A stretch of DNA of 64,000 nucleotides from an uncultured Butyrivibrio sp. (GTDB taxonomy: Bacteria > Bacillota > Clostridia > Lachnospirales > Lachnospiraceae): the NCBI RefSeq assembly GCF_947169445.1, contig NZ_CAMVPU010000001.1:124001-188000 (forward strand). Reading direction: 5' to 3'. Shown here piece after piece: positions 40,895 to 48,847 of this stretch. Numbering within the stretch: position 1 is the stretch's first letter; each line of letters starts with the position of its first letter. The position numbers were made by a program, and so were the translations under genes. The notes under the pieces were generated by a model, which ran no database searches, was not told the DNA's origin, and saw nothing but the letters and a program-made list of their open reading frames with translations.

Positions 40895-41586
40895 GTGTCA
40901 GAAGAAAAAGTAAATGTTAATCTAAAATACAAGGACCGTCTGTTTAATTTTATATATGGCAGTCCTGAAAATCGTAAATGGACTTTAAGTCTGTATAATG
41001 CTGTAAATAGTTCTGATTATAAAGATGAGGATAAGATAGAGTTTAACACCATCAAAGAAGCGCTCTATCTTGGAATGCACAACGATACATCGTTCCTAAT
41101 TTCAGATATCATCAGCATTTTTGAACACCAGGCTTCCTACAATCCTAACATGCCTGTACGTATGCTGCAGTATTTGGGCCATTTGTATGAGGGATACATC
41201 ATTAGGAATAAACTTAATAAGTTTGGATCAGCTCTTTTGGAATTGCCGGTTCCTAAACTTGTGGTGTTCTATAATGGCCTTACAGATGTTGAAGATGAGG
41301 TGATTTTGAACTTAAGAGTTTTCTTGTAGCACACAGATCGGAGGTGTTAGGAATGTTACTGACAGAATACAATGAAGCCGAAGTAATGGAGCTATTTAAG
41401 GAAGATGGTAGAAAAGAAGGAAGAAAAGAAGGAAGAAAAGAAGAGGCTGATAATATTAACACTTTGTATACCTGGCTTTTTGACCTTGGCAGGGATGAGG
41501 ATGTACGGAAAGCAGCGAAAAGTCCAAGTGTTATGGAGGCTTTGTTTAAAGAATACAATGATTGTCATGAAGTGAAGCTGAAATAA
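40895..41586 (+). pseudogene. Rpn/PD-(D/E)XK nuclease-transposase gene with internal deletion
   Basis: The N-terminal part (GTG 40895 after AAGGAGGG) matches recombination-promoting nucleases: KYKDRLFNFIYG, then FEHQASYNPNMPVRMLQY with the catalytic E-x-Q-type strand, and VPKLVVFYNG. After about residue 140 the frame is lost. The C-terminal end continues in another frame from about 41317 (SFLVAHRSEVLGMLLTEYNE) and ends with the family's charged GRKEGRKEG repeats. About 80 residues between the parts, as I recall the family, are missing. It is a decayed mobile nuclease gene. Confidence 0.8.
41410..41445 (+). repeat. Three tandem 12-bp repeats in the nuclease remnant
   Basis: AGAAAAGAAGGA is repeated at 41410-41421 and 41422-41433, then 41434-41445 with two changes, coding for Gly-Arg-Lys-Glu units. 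Such repeats in this family vary by slippage. Confidence 0.85.
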
Positions 41587-41634
41587 ATAGAGATCTGGTA
41601 GCAATTCTATGTTCGCAAAAAATAATGATTTTTT

Positions 41635-41742
41635 TCAGAGGTCAACAAGGTGGCTTTCTCGGTAAATGGTGAATCATCCTTTACCTTTATGGAGCACACC
41701 ATTTCAGGTCTCTACGAGAGAAATCTTGATATTATCGAATAA
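41635..41742 (+). pseudogene. C-terminal stump of a GerMN-domain protein
   Basis: Read from 41635 to TAA at 41740-41742 the sequence gives SEVNKVAFSVNGESSF followed by an end ISGLYERNLDIIE. This matches the C-terminus of the GerMN lipoprotein encoded at 15480-16427 in 21 of 31 positions, including the identical YERNLD and the same stop position. A stop at 41626 and no upstream homology show that only the 3' end survives. It overlaps the upstream extension of the comEC reading frame, which is why that extension should not be counted as protein. Confidence 0.85.
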
Positions 41743-41761
41743 GGAGTTTTCAAATAAATAC

Positions 41762-44047
41762 ATGAAACGGCCGTTATGCCTGATGGCAATTCTTTTAACG
41801 GCGATAGTCTATGTTTATCTAGAGTTTTTTGTTTCGGATTATTTAAAGAATCCGTCTGAATTTACCAATGATAACCAGGTTCAAGTAATAGGTATTGTGG
41901 AGCGAAAAGAATTCCGCAAAGACTTTGAGGGAGATAAAGCGCTTGTGATTTATTTATCTCCTGTGAATGGAAATTTTGGGAAAAATAAATATATCCAGTG
42001 CTACATGTCTAAAGAGGATGCTGTTGAGCCTTGTATTGGACAGTATGTAAAGGTATCAGGAAAATATAAATGTTTTTCGTCTGCTAGGAATCCTGGTGAG
42101 TTTGACTCTCGTCTTTATTATTCAACTTTAAAAATTTCATATCGTATAAAGAATGCAAGTATTATCGCAACGGCAGGGAGAACTGACTTCCTAAAAGAAA
42201 ACTTGTACAGGATAAGATATCACTTGGAGGAAGTTCTTGATAGGAATTTGAATGAAGATGACGCGGCTATAATGAAAGCTGTTTTGCTAGGAGATAAAGC
42301 CTTTATGGATGATGAGGTAAAAGAGCTATATCAGAGTGCCGGGATCATTCATATTCTTGCAGTTAGTGGGCTGCATATTTCAATTCTTGGTATGGGTATA
42401 TATAAGCTTCTTCGAAAGTTGAGACTAAAGTCTGCACCGGCATCGGTGATAGCGGTAGCATTTATGATCTTATATGGCATGATGTGCGGAATGGGGGCTT
42501 CATCGGCGAGAGCAATTGCTATGTTTGCCATTAGGATGATGGCTCCGATTATAGAAAGAACTTATGATATTTTATCAAGTCTGGCTGTGATTGAGATTAT
42601 GATGATTCTGGAGCAGCCATTATATTTGTATAACAGTGGCTTTCTATTTTCTTTTGGAGCTATTGTTGGAATAGCATTTGTTATGCCGGCACTTGGCTTT
42701 TCGTTTGAAAAAGAAGAATTGGCTAAGATGCACTTTGCAGATGATCCGGAGCCTTCAGTTTTGGAGAAGATTAAGATGTATGTGATCTCTGGAATCAAGG
42801 TAAGTATCTCCATTTTACTGGTGACTCTTCCTGTGTATATGAGTTTTTTTTATACCTATCCAATCTATTCTATATTTCTAAATCTTCTGGTATTGCCTCT
42901 GATGCCAATTCTGATGATAGTCGGAATTATATGTCTTTTAATAGGAAATCTTTATGCAGGTAATCTGATTCTTCCAGGGACGCTAATACATGTTATTTTA
43001 TCCTGGTATTCAGAAATATGCAGCATAGTATCAATGCTTCCGGGAAGAAATATATACCTTGGACATACAACAAAGATACAGATTGTTATTTATTATCTGA
43101 TACTGATGTTTTTTGTTTACTCTAAAGAAATAAAAATTCCTGTTTTTGATTTGAAAAAAATAAAGACAACAAGGTATCTTTTCCCTGTGATGGGAATCAT
43201 AATAATTCTTTTCAGACCATCAGTAGACCTTAAGATAAGCATGATTGACATTGGGCAAGGAGATTGTTTGGTGCTGAGCACCAGAGGAGAGCACATAATG
43301 ATTGATGGCGGCAGTACAGATAGAAAAGAGGTTGGAAAATACTCGATAATTCCGTATCTGAAATATGAAGGAATTGGCTCACTGGATAAGGTAATTATCA
43401 CTCACGAAGATGAGGATCATATCAGCGGGATTCTTGAAATAATGGATGATATGGAAAAGGGTGGAATAAGAATAAAACAACTCATTCTTCCTGAAGTTGC
43501 TGAGGAATCCAGGGGAGATAATTATCATGAAATTGAGAATAGAGCTCGCAGTTTGGGTGTTCCGATAGCTTATATTAATTCAGGCGAGAAGTTTAATGCC
43601 GGTGAAGTATCTTTTACTTGTTTAAACCCTGAAATCAATATGGTTTCTGATGGAGCCAATGAATATTCTACAGTTCTTTTTATGGAGTATCCATTTGATA
43701 ACAGAAAAAAAGAATTGCGATTCACAGCTCTTTTTACTGGAGATGTTGAAGGAGCGGGGCAGGAGTATATTAAGCGTCTGATAAGGAATAATCCAGAGAA
43801 ATATGCAAATGTATCTATTCTTAAAGTGGCCCACCATGGCTCAAAGTACACCACAGATGAGGAGTTCCTGAATCTTGTAAATCCTAAAGTGGCACTAATT
43901 AGCTGTGGAATAGATAATTCATACGGCCATCCCCACCAGGAACTGCTGGATAGACTGAATCAGATCGGAACAACAGTCTACAGAACTGACATATCCGGAT
44001 ACATCTGCGTTACTACGAATGGACAATATTCCAAGACAATACCCTGA
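41762..44047 (+). CDS. comEC: ComEC/Rec2 DNA-uptake channel
   Basis: About 761 residues. The N-terminal part contains an OB-fold region after the first membrane helices, then the Competence domain with about ten helices (ILAVSGLHISILGMGIYKLL is its signature). The C-terminal metallo-beta-lactamase domain has THEDEDHISG and KVAHHGSKYTT. It forms the membrane channel for single-stranded DNA. The frame extends upstream to ATG 41666, but this part is read out of frame through a GerMN remnant, so ATG 41762 is chosen (AAGGAG 15 bases before, a long spacer). comEA lies far away at 12590. Confidence 0.94.
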   Translation: MKRPLCLMAILLTAIVYVYLEFFVSDYLKNPSEFTNDNQVQVIGIVERKEFRKDFEGDKALVIYLSPVNGNFGKNKYIQCYMSKEDAVEPCIGQYVKVSGKYKCFSSARNPGEFDSRLYYSTLKISYRIKNASIIATAGRTDFLKENLYRIRYHLEEVLDRNLNEDDAAIMKAVLLGDKAFMDDEVKELYQSAGIIHILAVSGLHISILGMGIYKLLRKLRLKSAPASVIAVAFMILYGMMCGMGASSARAIAMFAIRMMAPIIERTYDILSSLAVIEIMMILEQPLYLYNSGFLFSFGAIVGIAFVMPALGFSFEKEELAKMHFADDPEPSVLEKIKMYVISGIKVSISILLVTLPVYMSFFYTYPIYSIFLNLLVLPLMPILMIVGIICLLIGNLYAGNLILPGTLIHVILSWYSEICSIVSMLPGRNIYLGHTTKIQIVIYYLILMFFVYSKEIKIPVFDLKKIKTTRYLFPVMGIIIILFRPSVDLKISMIDIGQGDCLVLSTRGEHIMIDGGSTDRKEVGKYSIIPYLKYEGIGSLDKVIITHEDEDHISGILEIMDDMEKGGIRIKQLILPEVAEESRGDNYHEIENRARSLGVPIAYINSGEKFNAGEVSFTCLNPEINMVSDGANEYSTVLFMEYPFDNRKKELRFTALFTGDVEGAGQEYIKRLIRNNPEKYANVSILKVAHHGSKYTTDEEFLNLVNPKVALISCGIDNSYGHPHQELLDRLNQIGTTVYRTDISGYICVTTNGQYSKTIP

Positions 44048-44106
44048 CCTTGTGATAACATATTAGGTATATTGTATATTGAAAAAGTGGGTGGCAGAGA
44101 AAGTAA

Positions 44107-45120
44107 ATGGCAGCAAAGACATCGGATTTTCCGGCAAAACAAAGACAGCTTAATGAAGATATAAAAAATGGAACCTTTAAGCAGGCCTATCTGGTTTATG
44201 GGGAAGAGGCGTATCTTCGCAATCAGAATAGGGACAAGCTTATAAAGGCTCTTGCAGGGGATGCGTCCTCCATGAACTTTACGAGGTATGAAGGGGATGG
44301 CATAAATCCCGGAGAAGTCATAGATATGGCGGAGACAATGCCTTTTTTATCGGATAAAAGGGTTATTCTGGTTGAGAACAGTGGCTTTTTTAAAGGGGGA
44401 TGTCCGGAGCTGGCGGATTATTTGAAGGCTCCTTCGGAAACAACTTTTTTTATTTTTGCGGAAAAAGAAGTTGATAAGAGAAAAGATATTTATAAGGCGG
44501 TTTCCAAGACCGGCTTTGAGATAAGCTGCGACGAGCAGGATGAGTCCACATTAAAATCGTGGATTGCCGGGAAAGTTAAAAGTGAAGGAAAAGTCATTTC
44601 TCCCAGGGCACTGGCATTTTTTATAGACAGAGTTGGTACTGACATGTCCAATATCAGTACGGAGATAGAAAAGCTCATATGTTATTGCCTTGATAAGAGT
44701 GAGATTACGGAAGAGGATATAGAGGCTGTTTGTGCGAACTGGCTGACTAATCGTATTTTTGCAATGACTGACGCCATTGTTGAAAAGAATCAGAAGCGAG
44801 CTATTGATCTTTACTATGATCTGCTTGCGTTAAAAGAGCCACCGGCTAAGATTCTGGCTCTTATTACAAGGCAGTTTAATCTTATGATTCAGGTTAAAGA
44901 GATGCATGATAATCATAAAGATAACGGTTCCATTGCCGGTGCAGTGAAACTTGCACCTTTCCTTGTTGGGAAATATATAAACTGGGCAAAAGGGTATTCT
45001 TTTGAAGAGTTACGATCAGTTCTTGAAATGTGCGCATCCAATGATGAGGCGGTTAAAACGGGTAAACTGGATTATGTTATCAGCGTTGAGATGGTCATAA
45101 TAAAGTGCACCAGTAAGTAA
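44107..45120 (+). CDS. holA: DNA polymerase III delta subunit
   Basis: 337 residues. The clamp-loader delta subunit opens the beta clamp. Recognisable parts are QAYLVYGEEAYL at the N-terminus, the AETMPFLSDKRVILVEN region, and the helical collar at the C-terminus (RQFNLMIQVKEM). Lacks Walker motifs, as expected for delta. The position after comEC is conserved in Firmicutes. Confidence 0.93.
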   Translation: MAAKTSDFPAKQRQLNEDIKNGTFKQAYLVYGEEAYLRNQNRDKLIKALAGDASSMNFTRYEGDGINPGEVIDMAETMPFLSDKRVILVENSGFFKGGCPELADYLKAPSETTFFIFAEKEVDKRKDIYKAVSKTGFEISCDEQDESTLKSWIAGKVKSEGKVISPRALAFFIDRVGTDMSNISTEIEKLICYCLDKSEITEEDIEAVCANWLTNRIFAMTDAIVEKNQKRAIDLYYDLLALKEPPAKILALITRQFNLMIQVKEMHDNHKDNGSIAGAVKLAPFLVGKYINWAKGYSFEELRSVLEMCASNDEAVKTGKLDYVISVEMVIIKCTSK

Positions 45121-45290
45121 AGTATGTATTCTAATATGTGATTATAGAAACACTCATTTTCTGGTATTTTCATGAGTAAGTGAATCTATGTTCATTTTTA
45201 AAATTTGAAATAATGGGATTATTAGATTATACTATATAAGGTTATGGATTTTTTTAATCAGGGCATATATTGTAGGCGGGAGGATTAATT

Positions 45291-45899
45291 TTGAACAAGC
45301 CAAGACCACAGGAATTATACAGACATTTTAAGGGGAATCTCTATCAGGTATTGACCATTGCTATTCATTCCGAGACCATGGAGGAAATGGTTGTATATCA
45401 GGCCCTTTATGGGGATTATAAGGTTTATGTTCGTCCGCTTGATATGTTTATGTCCAAGGTTGACAGGGCTAAATATCCGGATGTCAAGCAGGAATACAGG
45501 TTTGAGAAGGTAGAATCAGCTGGTAGCAAAGAGGCTTCTCATTCAGAGAGCCGTGAGACATATGGTAGTAGTGATCCAAGCGTAGGTCTTGAACAGGAAC
45601 GTAAGAAGTTCAGGAATGAACCCTACAGGCCATCCAAGGTCATGGAGAAGAGTGTGAATGAGGAGGCCAAGGAGTTTAATCTTGATCCTCTTGTTATAGA
45701 GTTTATGGATGCTGATCTTGCTGCTGACAAAAATGATATTTTGTCCAAACTACGTCCTACAATTACCAACGAGATGATAGATATTATGGCTATGTCTCTT
45801 GGCGTAGTGGTCAATGAAGGTGATGTCTATGACAGATTCAATGATCTTCGTACATGTCTGACCACTATGGAGAAATTTGAGAGTACCAGATTAAGATAA
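45291..45899 (+). CDS. DUF1653 protein with C-terminal extension
   Basis: 202 residues. The first 75 form DUF1653 (YRHFKGNLYQVLTIAIHSET, then VYQALYGDYKVYVRPLDMF), a small domain of unknown function. The following 125 residues are charged, with a Ser/Glu-rich linker and a helical region (FNLDPLVIEFMDADL) not found in the minimal family. The start codon is TTG at 45291, supported by GGGAGGA seven bases before it and no better ATG. Confidence 0.8.
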   Translation: MNKPRPQELYRHFKGNLYQVLTIAIHSETMEEMVVYQALYGDYKVYVRPLDMFMSKVDRAKYPDVKQEYRFEKVESAGSKEASHSESRETYGSSDPSVGLEQERKKFRNEPYRPSKVMEKSVNEEAKEFNLDPLVIEFMDADLAADKNDILSKLRPTITNEMIDIMAMSLGVVVNEGDVYDRFNDLRTCLTTMEKFESTRLR

Positions 45900-45930
45900 T
45901 TAATAGATTTAAGGAGTTAAGTATTTTTTT

Positions 45931-46956
45931 ATGAAACTATTGTCAATTGCAGTACCATGCTATAATTCACAGGATTATATGTCCAAATGTATCGATTCAC
46001 TGCTTGTTGGTGGAGAAGATGTTGAGATTTTGATCGTCGATGACGGCTCCAAGGACAGGACAGCTGAAATTGCAGATGAGTATGAAGCTAAATATCCTAC
46101 TATATGCAGAGCTATTCACAAGCCAAATGGTGGACATGGAAGTGCTGTTAATGCAGGTATTGAGAATGCTACAGGTCTTTTCTTCAAGGTCGTTGATTCA
46201 GATGACTGGGTAAAAGAGATTGCTTACAGAAAGATTCTTTCTACTTTATCAGAGCTTGCAGGAGGAGATACGCAGCTTGATCTTCTTATCAGCAACTTCG
46301 TATACAACAAGGTGGGTGAGAAGAGACATAAGGTAATGCGTTATAATACCATGTTTCCTATCGAACAGCTCTTTACCTGGAAGGATATCAAGAGAACTCC
46401 TAAGGGACATTATCTTTTGATGCATTCTGTTATTTTCAGGACTAAGATGCTTCAGCAGTGTGGTCTTAAGCTTCCTGAGCATACTTTCTATGTGGATAAT
46501 ATTTATGTATTCAATCCGCTTCCATTTGTAAAAACAATGTATTACCTGGATGTGAATTTTTATTATTACTACATAGGAAGAGAGGACCAGTCGGTTAACC
46601 AGAAGATCATGTTATCCAGAATTGATCAGCAGATAAGAGTTAACAAGCTGATGGTTGATTACTATGTCGAGAACTACGGAATGATCCGTTCCCAGAGAGA
46701 AAGACATAATTATATGTTTAATTATCTGGAAATCATCACAGCTATTTCTTCAATCCTTCTGATCACAGAGGATACACCGGAGAATCTTGCTAAGAGAAAA
46801 GAGCTTCTGGAGTACATTAAGGACAAGAATTATCTTCTGTACCTCAAGATCAGATACAGTATTGAAGGTACATATATTTACCTTCCCGGAAAGGGCGGTA
46901 GAAAGATTACTCTGGCAGGCTACAAACTTTTGCAGAAGATTTTCCACTTTAATTAA
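45931..46956 (+). CDS. Family-2 glycosyltransferase
   Basis: 341 residues. The GT-A fold has VPCYNSQDYMSKCIDSLL, the nucleotide-binding VDDGSKDRT and the metal-binding VVDSDDWV. The C-terminal 120 residues are helical, with no strong membrane helix. It probably transfers a sugar to a cell-envelope polymer or lipid; the acceptor is unknown. AAGGAG lies 13 bases before the ATG. The downstream membrane phosphatase 77 bases later may belong to the same lipid pathway. Confidence 0.9.
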   Translation: MKLLSIAVPCYNSQDYMSKCIDSLLVGGEDVEILIVDDGSKDRTAEIADEYEAKYPTICRAIHKPNGGHGSAVNAGIENATGLFFKVVDSDDWVKEIAYRKILSTLSELAGGDTQLDLLISNFVYNKVGEKRHKVMRYNTMFPIEQLFTWKDIKRTPKGHYLLMHSVIFRTKMLQQCGLKLPEHTFYVDNIYVFNPLPFVKTMYYLDVNFYYYYIGREDQSVNQKIMLSRIDQQIRVNKLMVDYYVENYGMIRSQRERHNYMFNYLEIITAISSILLITEDTPENLAKRKELLEYIKDKNYLLYLKIRYSIEGTYIYLPGKGGRKITLAGYKLLQKIFHFN

Positions 46957-47033
46957 TTCTTTTATTGTGTTAGAGTAGTTTATAATTGTTTTGGATTTAT
47001 AGCTGTTAATTCTATGCAGCAAGAGGGGATATT

Positions 47034-47744
47034 ATGAAAAGAATATATGAGGAATGGACAGGAAGGAGTCTGGGCAAAGAAACTCTGCGCGATTTGCTGA
47101 AACTGGCGATTCCGATCTTTATATATGCGCCTATCTATTTGTACTGGTTCATTTATATTGAGAATCACAAGTTCTCGCATTATGCTGTGATACATACAGC
47201 AATTGATGATTACATTCCATTTTTGGAAGTATTCATTATTCCATATTTCATGTGGTTTGCTTATGTGTCCTTTACATTGCTGTTTTATATGTTTACCTTT
47301 GATGTTGAGGATTACTACAAGAATTTCTTCTTCCTGGCAACGGGAATGACAGTTTTCCTCATTGTGTCATCACTGTTTCCTAACATGCATCAGCTTAGGC
47401 CTGCAGTGATGCCAAGGGATAATGTATTTACACATTTGGTGCAGTTTATTTACAACACTGATACACCATCTAATCTGTGGCCGAGTATTCATGTGTATAA
47501 TTCGATTGGTACCATGATCTCAGTTCATCACAGTAAGCGCTTTAACAAAAAAGGCGTTATCATCATGGATTTGATCGGATGGCTTATTATTCTGTCGACA
47601 GTTTTTGTTAAACAGCATTCATTCTATGATGTTATAACTGCATTTATTATGGCAATCGTGTTCTACATTCTGTTCTATCACACAGCTCTTTTGGAGAATT
47701 TCTGCTCCAAGCAGGAACGCAAAGTGGCTGTACGCTACAATTAA
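47034..47744 (+). CDS. PAP2-like membrane phosphatase
   Basis: A 236-residue membrane protein with about six helices. The phosphatase motifs are present in the inositolphosphotransferase-like form: NLWPSIHVYNSIG (replacing PSGH) and KQHSFYDVI. It likely acts on a lipid phosphate or transfers a phospho-headgroup. AGAGGGG precedes the ATG. A strong terminator follows, so it ends the unit that begins with the glycosyltransferase. Confidence 0.82.
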   Translation: MKRIYEEWTGRSLGKETLRDLLKLAIPIFIYAPIYLYWFIYIENHKFSHYAVIHTAIDDYIPFLEVFIIPYFMWFAYVSFTLLFYMFTFDVEDYYKNFFFLATGMTVFLIVSSLFPNMHQLRPAVMPRDNVFTHLVQFIYNTDTPSNLWPSIHVYNSIGTMISVHHSKRFNKKGVIIMDLIGWLIILSTVFVKQHSFYDVITAFIMAIVFYILFYHTALLENFCSKQERKVAVRYN

Positions 47745-47762
47745 AAAATTAGATTTGAGATC

Positions 47763-47808
47763 AAAAGGCTTATTCCTATCTATGGTTAAAAAGGAATAAG
47801 CCTTTTTT
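47763..47808 (+). terminator. Terminator after the membrane phosphatase
   Basis: AAAAGGCTTATTCC (47763-47776) pairs perfectly with GGAATAAGCCTTTT (47793-47806) and is followed by TT. The 14-bp stem is unmistakable. Confidence 0.92.
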
Positions 47809-47836
47809 CATTAGTCACTATGCTATAATAGTATTT

Positions 47837-48817
47837 ATGAAAGAAGATGTTTATAGAGAATTACATTATATTGTGAATATAGATGACGGCAACATTACTG
47901 CTGGAGAAATAATGCGCGAGAAGCTCTTTTTATCAAGCCGTGAGATGAGCAGATGCAAGCAGTTTGAAGATGGAGTGATGTGCAAACCTGGTGTGAAGGA
48001 TTTCGACGGGCCTGCCTTGGCTGCCACTAATGAGAACAACCTGATAAATGGAAAACTGTTATACCCGGTAAGACTAATTGATGTGTTAAATCCCGGAGAT
48101 GAGCTTATAGTCAGGATTTATGAGGATAATGATAATGCAGGGGATATAGTTCCTGCAGATGGGCTCCTTGATATTTCATATGAGGATGAAGATCTAATCA
48201 TAATCAATAAGCCGGGGGACATGGTGGTTCACCCGTCCTATGCCCATTATATGGATTCTCTTAGTAATTATCTTGCCGGATATTATGAAAAGACCGGGCA
48301 GAAGCATGTGGTTCGAACTGTCGGAAGGCTTGACAGGGAGACCTCCGGACTTGTTATTTTTGCCAAGAACAGGCATAGTGCAGCTCTTTTATCCAAGCAA
48401 AAAGAGAATATGTCAAGACGCAAGGAATATCTGGCTTTATGCTCTGGCGTGTTTGAGGATAATAGTGGAACCATTAATGCTCCAATAAGAAGAATGCCTG
48501 ATGAGCGAATGATACGGCAGGTGCACCCTGAGGGGAAGGAAGCAATAACTCACTATAAGGTTGAGAAGCAGTTTGAGGATTATGCACTGGTAAGACTCCT
48601 TCTTGATACAGGAAGAACTCATCAGATAAGGGTGCATATGTCTTATATTGGGCATCCGCTTTTGGGTGACAATTTCTATGGAAAAGAGATAACGGATAAT
48701 CATGGGCTTGATAGAGCTGCTCTGCACGCGGGACATATGGAGTTATTACAGCCAATAACCGGAGAAAAAATAGTTATAGACGCGGAATTACCTGAAGACA
48801 TGAAGAAGCTAGTCTGA
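47837..48817 (+). CDS. RluA-family pseudouridine synthase
   Basis: 326 residues. An S4-like N-terminal part precedes the catalytic domain with the invariant aspartate in VGRLDRETSGLVIFAK. The LLDTGRTHQIRVHMSYIGHPLLGD motif is typical of RluA/RluD proteins that modify rRNA or tRNA. The exact target is not predictable. A TATAAT lies 15 bases before the start. Confidence 0.93.
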   Translation: MKEDVYRELHYIVNIDDGNITAGEIMREKLFLSSREMSRCKQFEDGVMCKPGVKDFDGPALAATNENNLINGKLLYPVRLIDVLNPGDELIVRIYEDNDNAGDIVPADGLLDISYEDEDLIIINKPGDMVVHPSYAHYMDSLSNYLAGYYEKTGQKHVVRTVGRLDRETSGLVIFAKNRHSAALLSKQKENMSRRKEYLALCSGVFEDNSGTINAPIRRMPDERMIRQVHPEGKEAITHYKVEKQFEDYALVRLLLDTGRTHQIRVHMSYIGHPLLGDNFYGKEITDNHGLDRAALHAGHMELLQPITGEKIVIDAELPEDMKKLV

Positions 48818-48847
48818 ACAGACAATACTGATAAAAAGAGGTATTTA

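Noticed and set aside
41666..41761. N-terminal extension of comEC
   Set aside because: It reads out of frame through the GerMN remnant and has no ribosome site; ATG 41762 is preferred.
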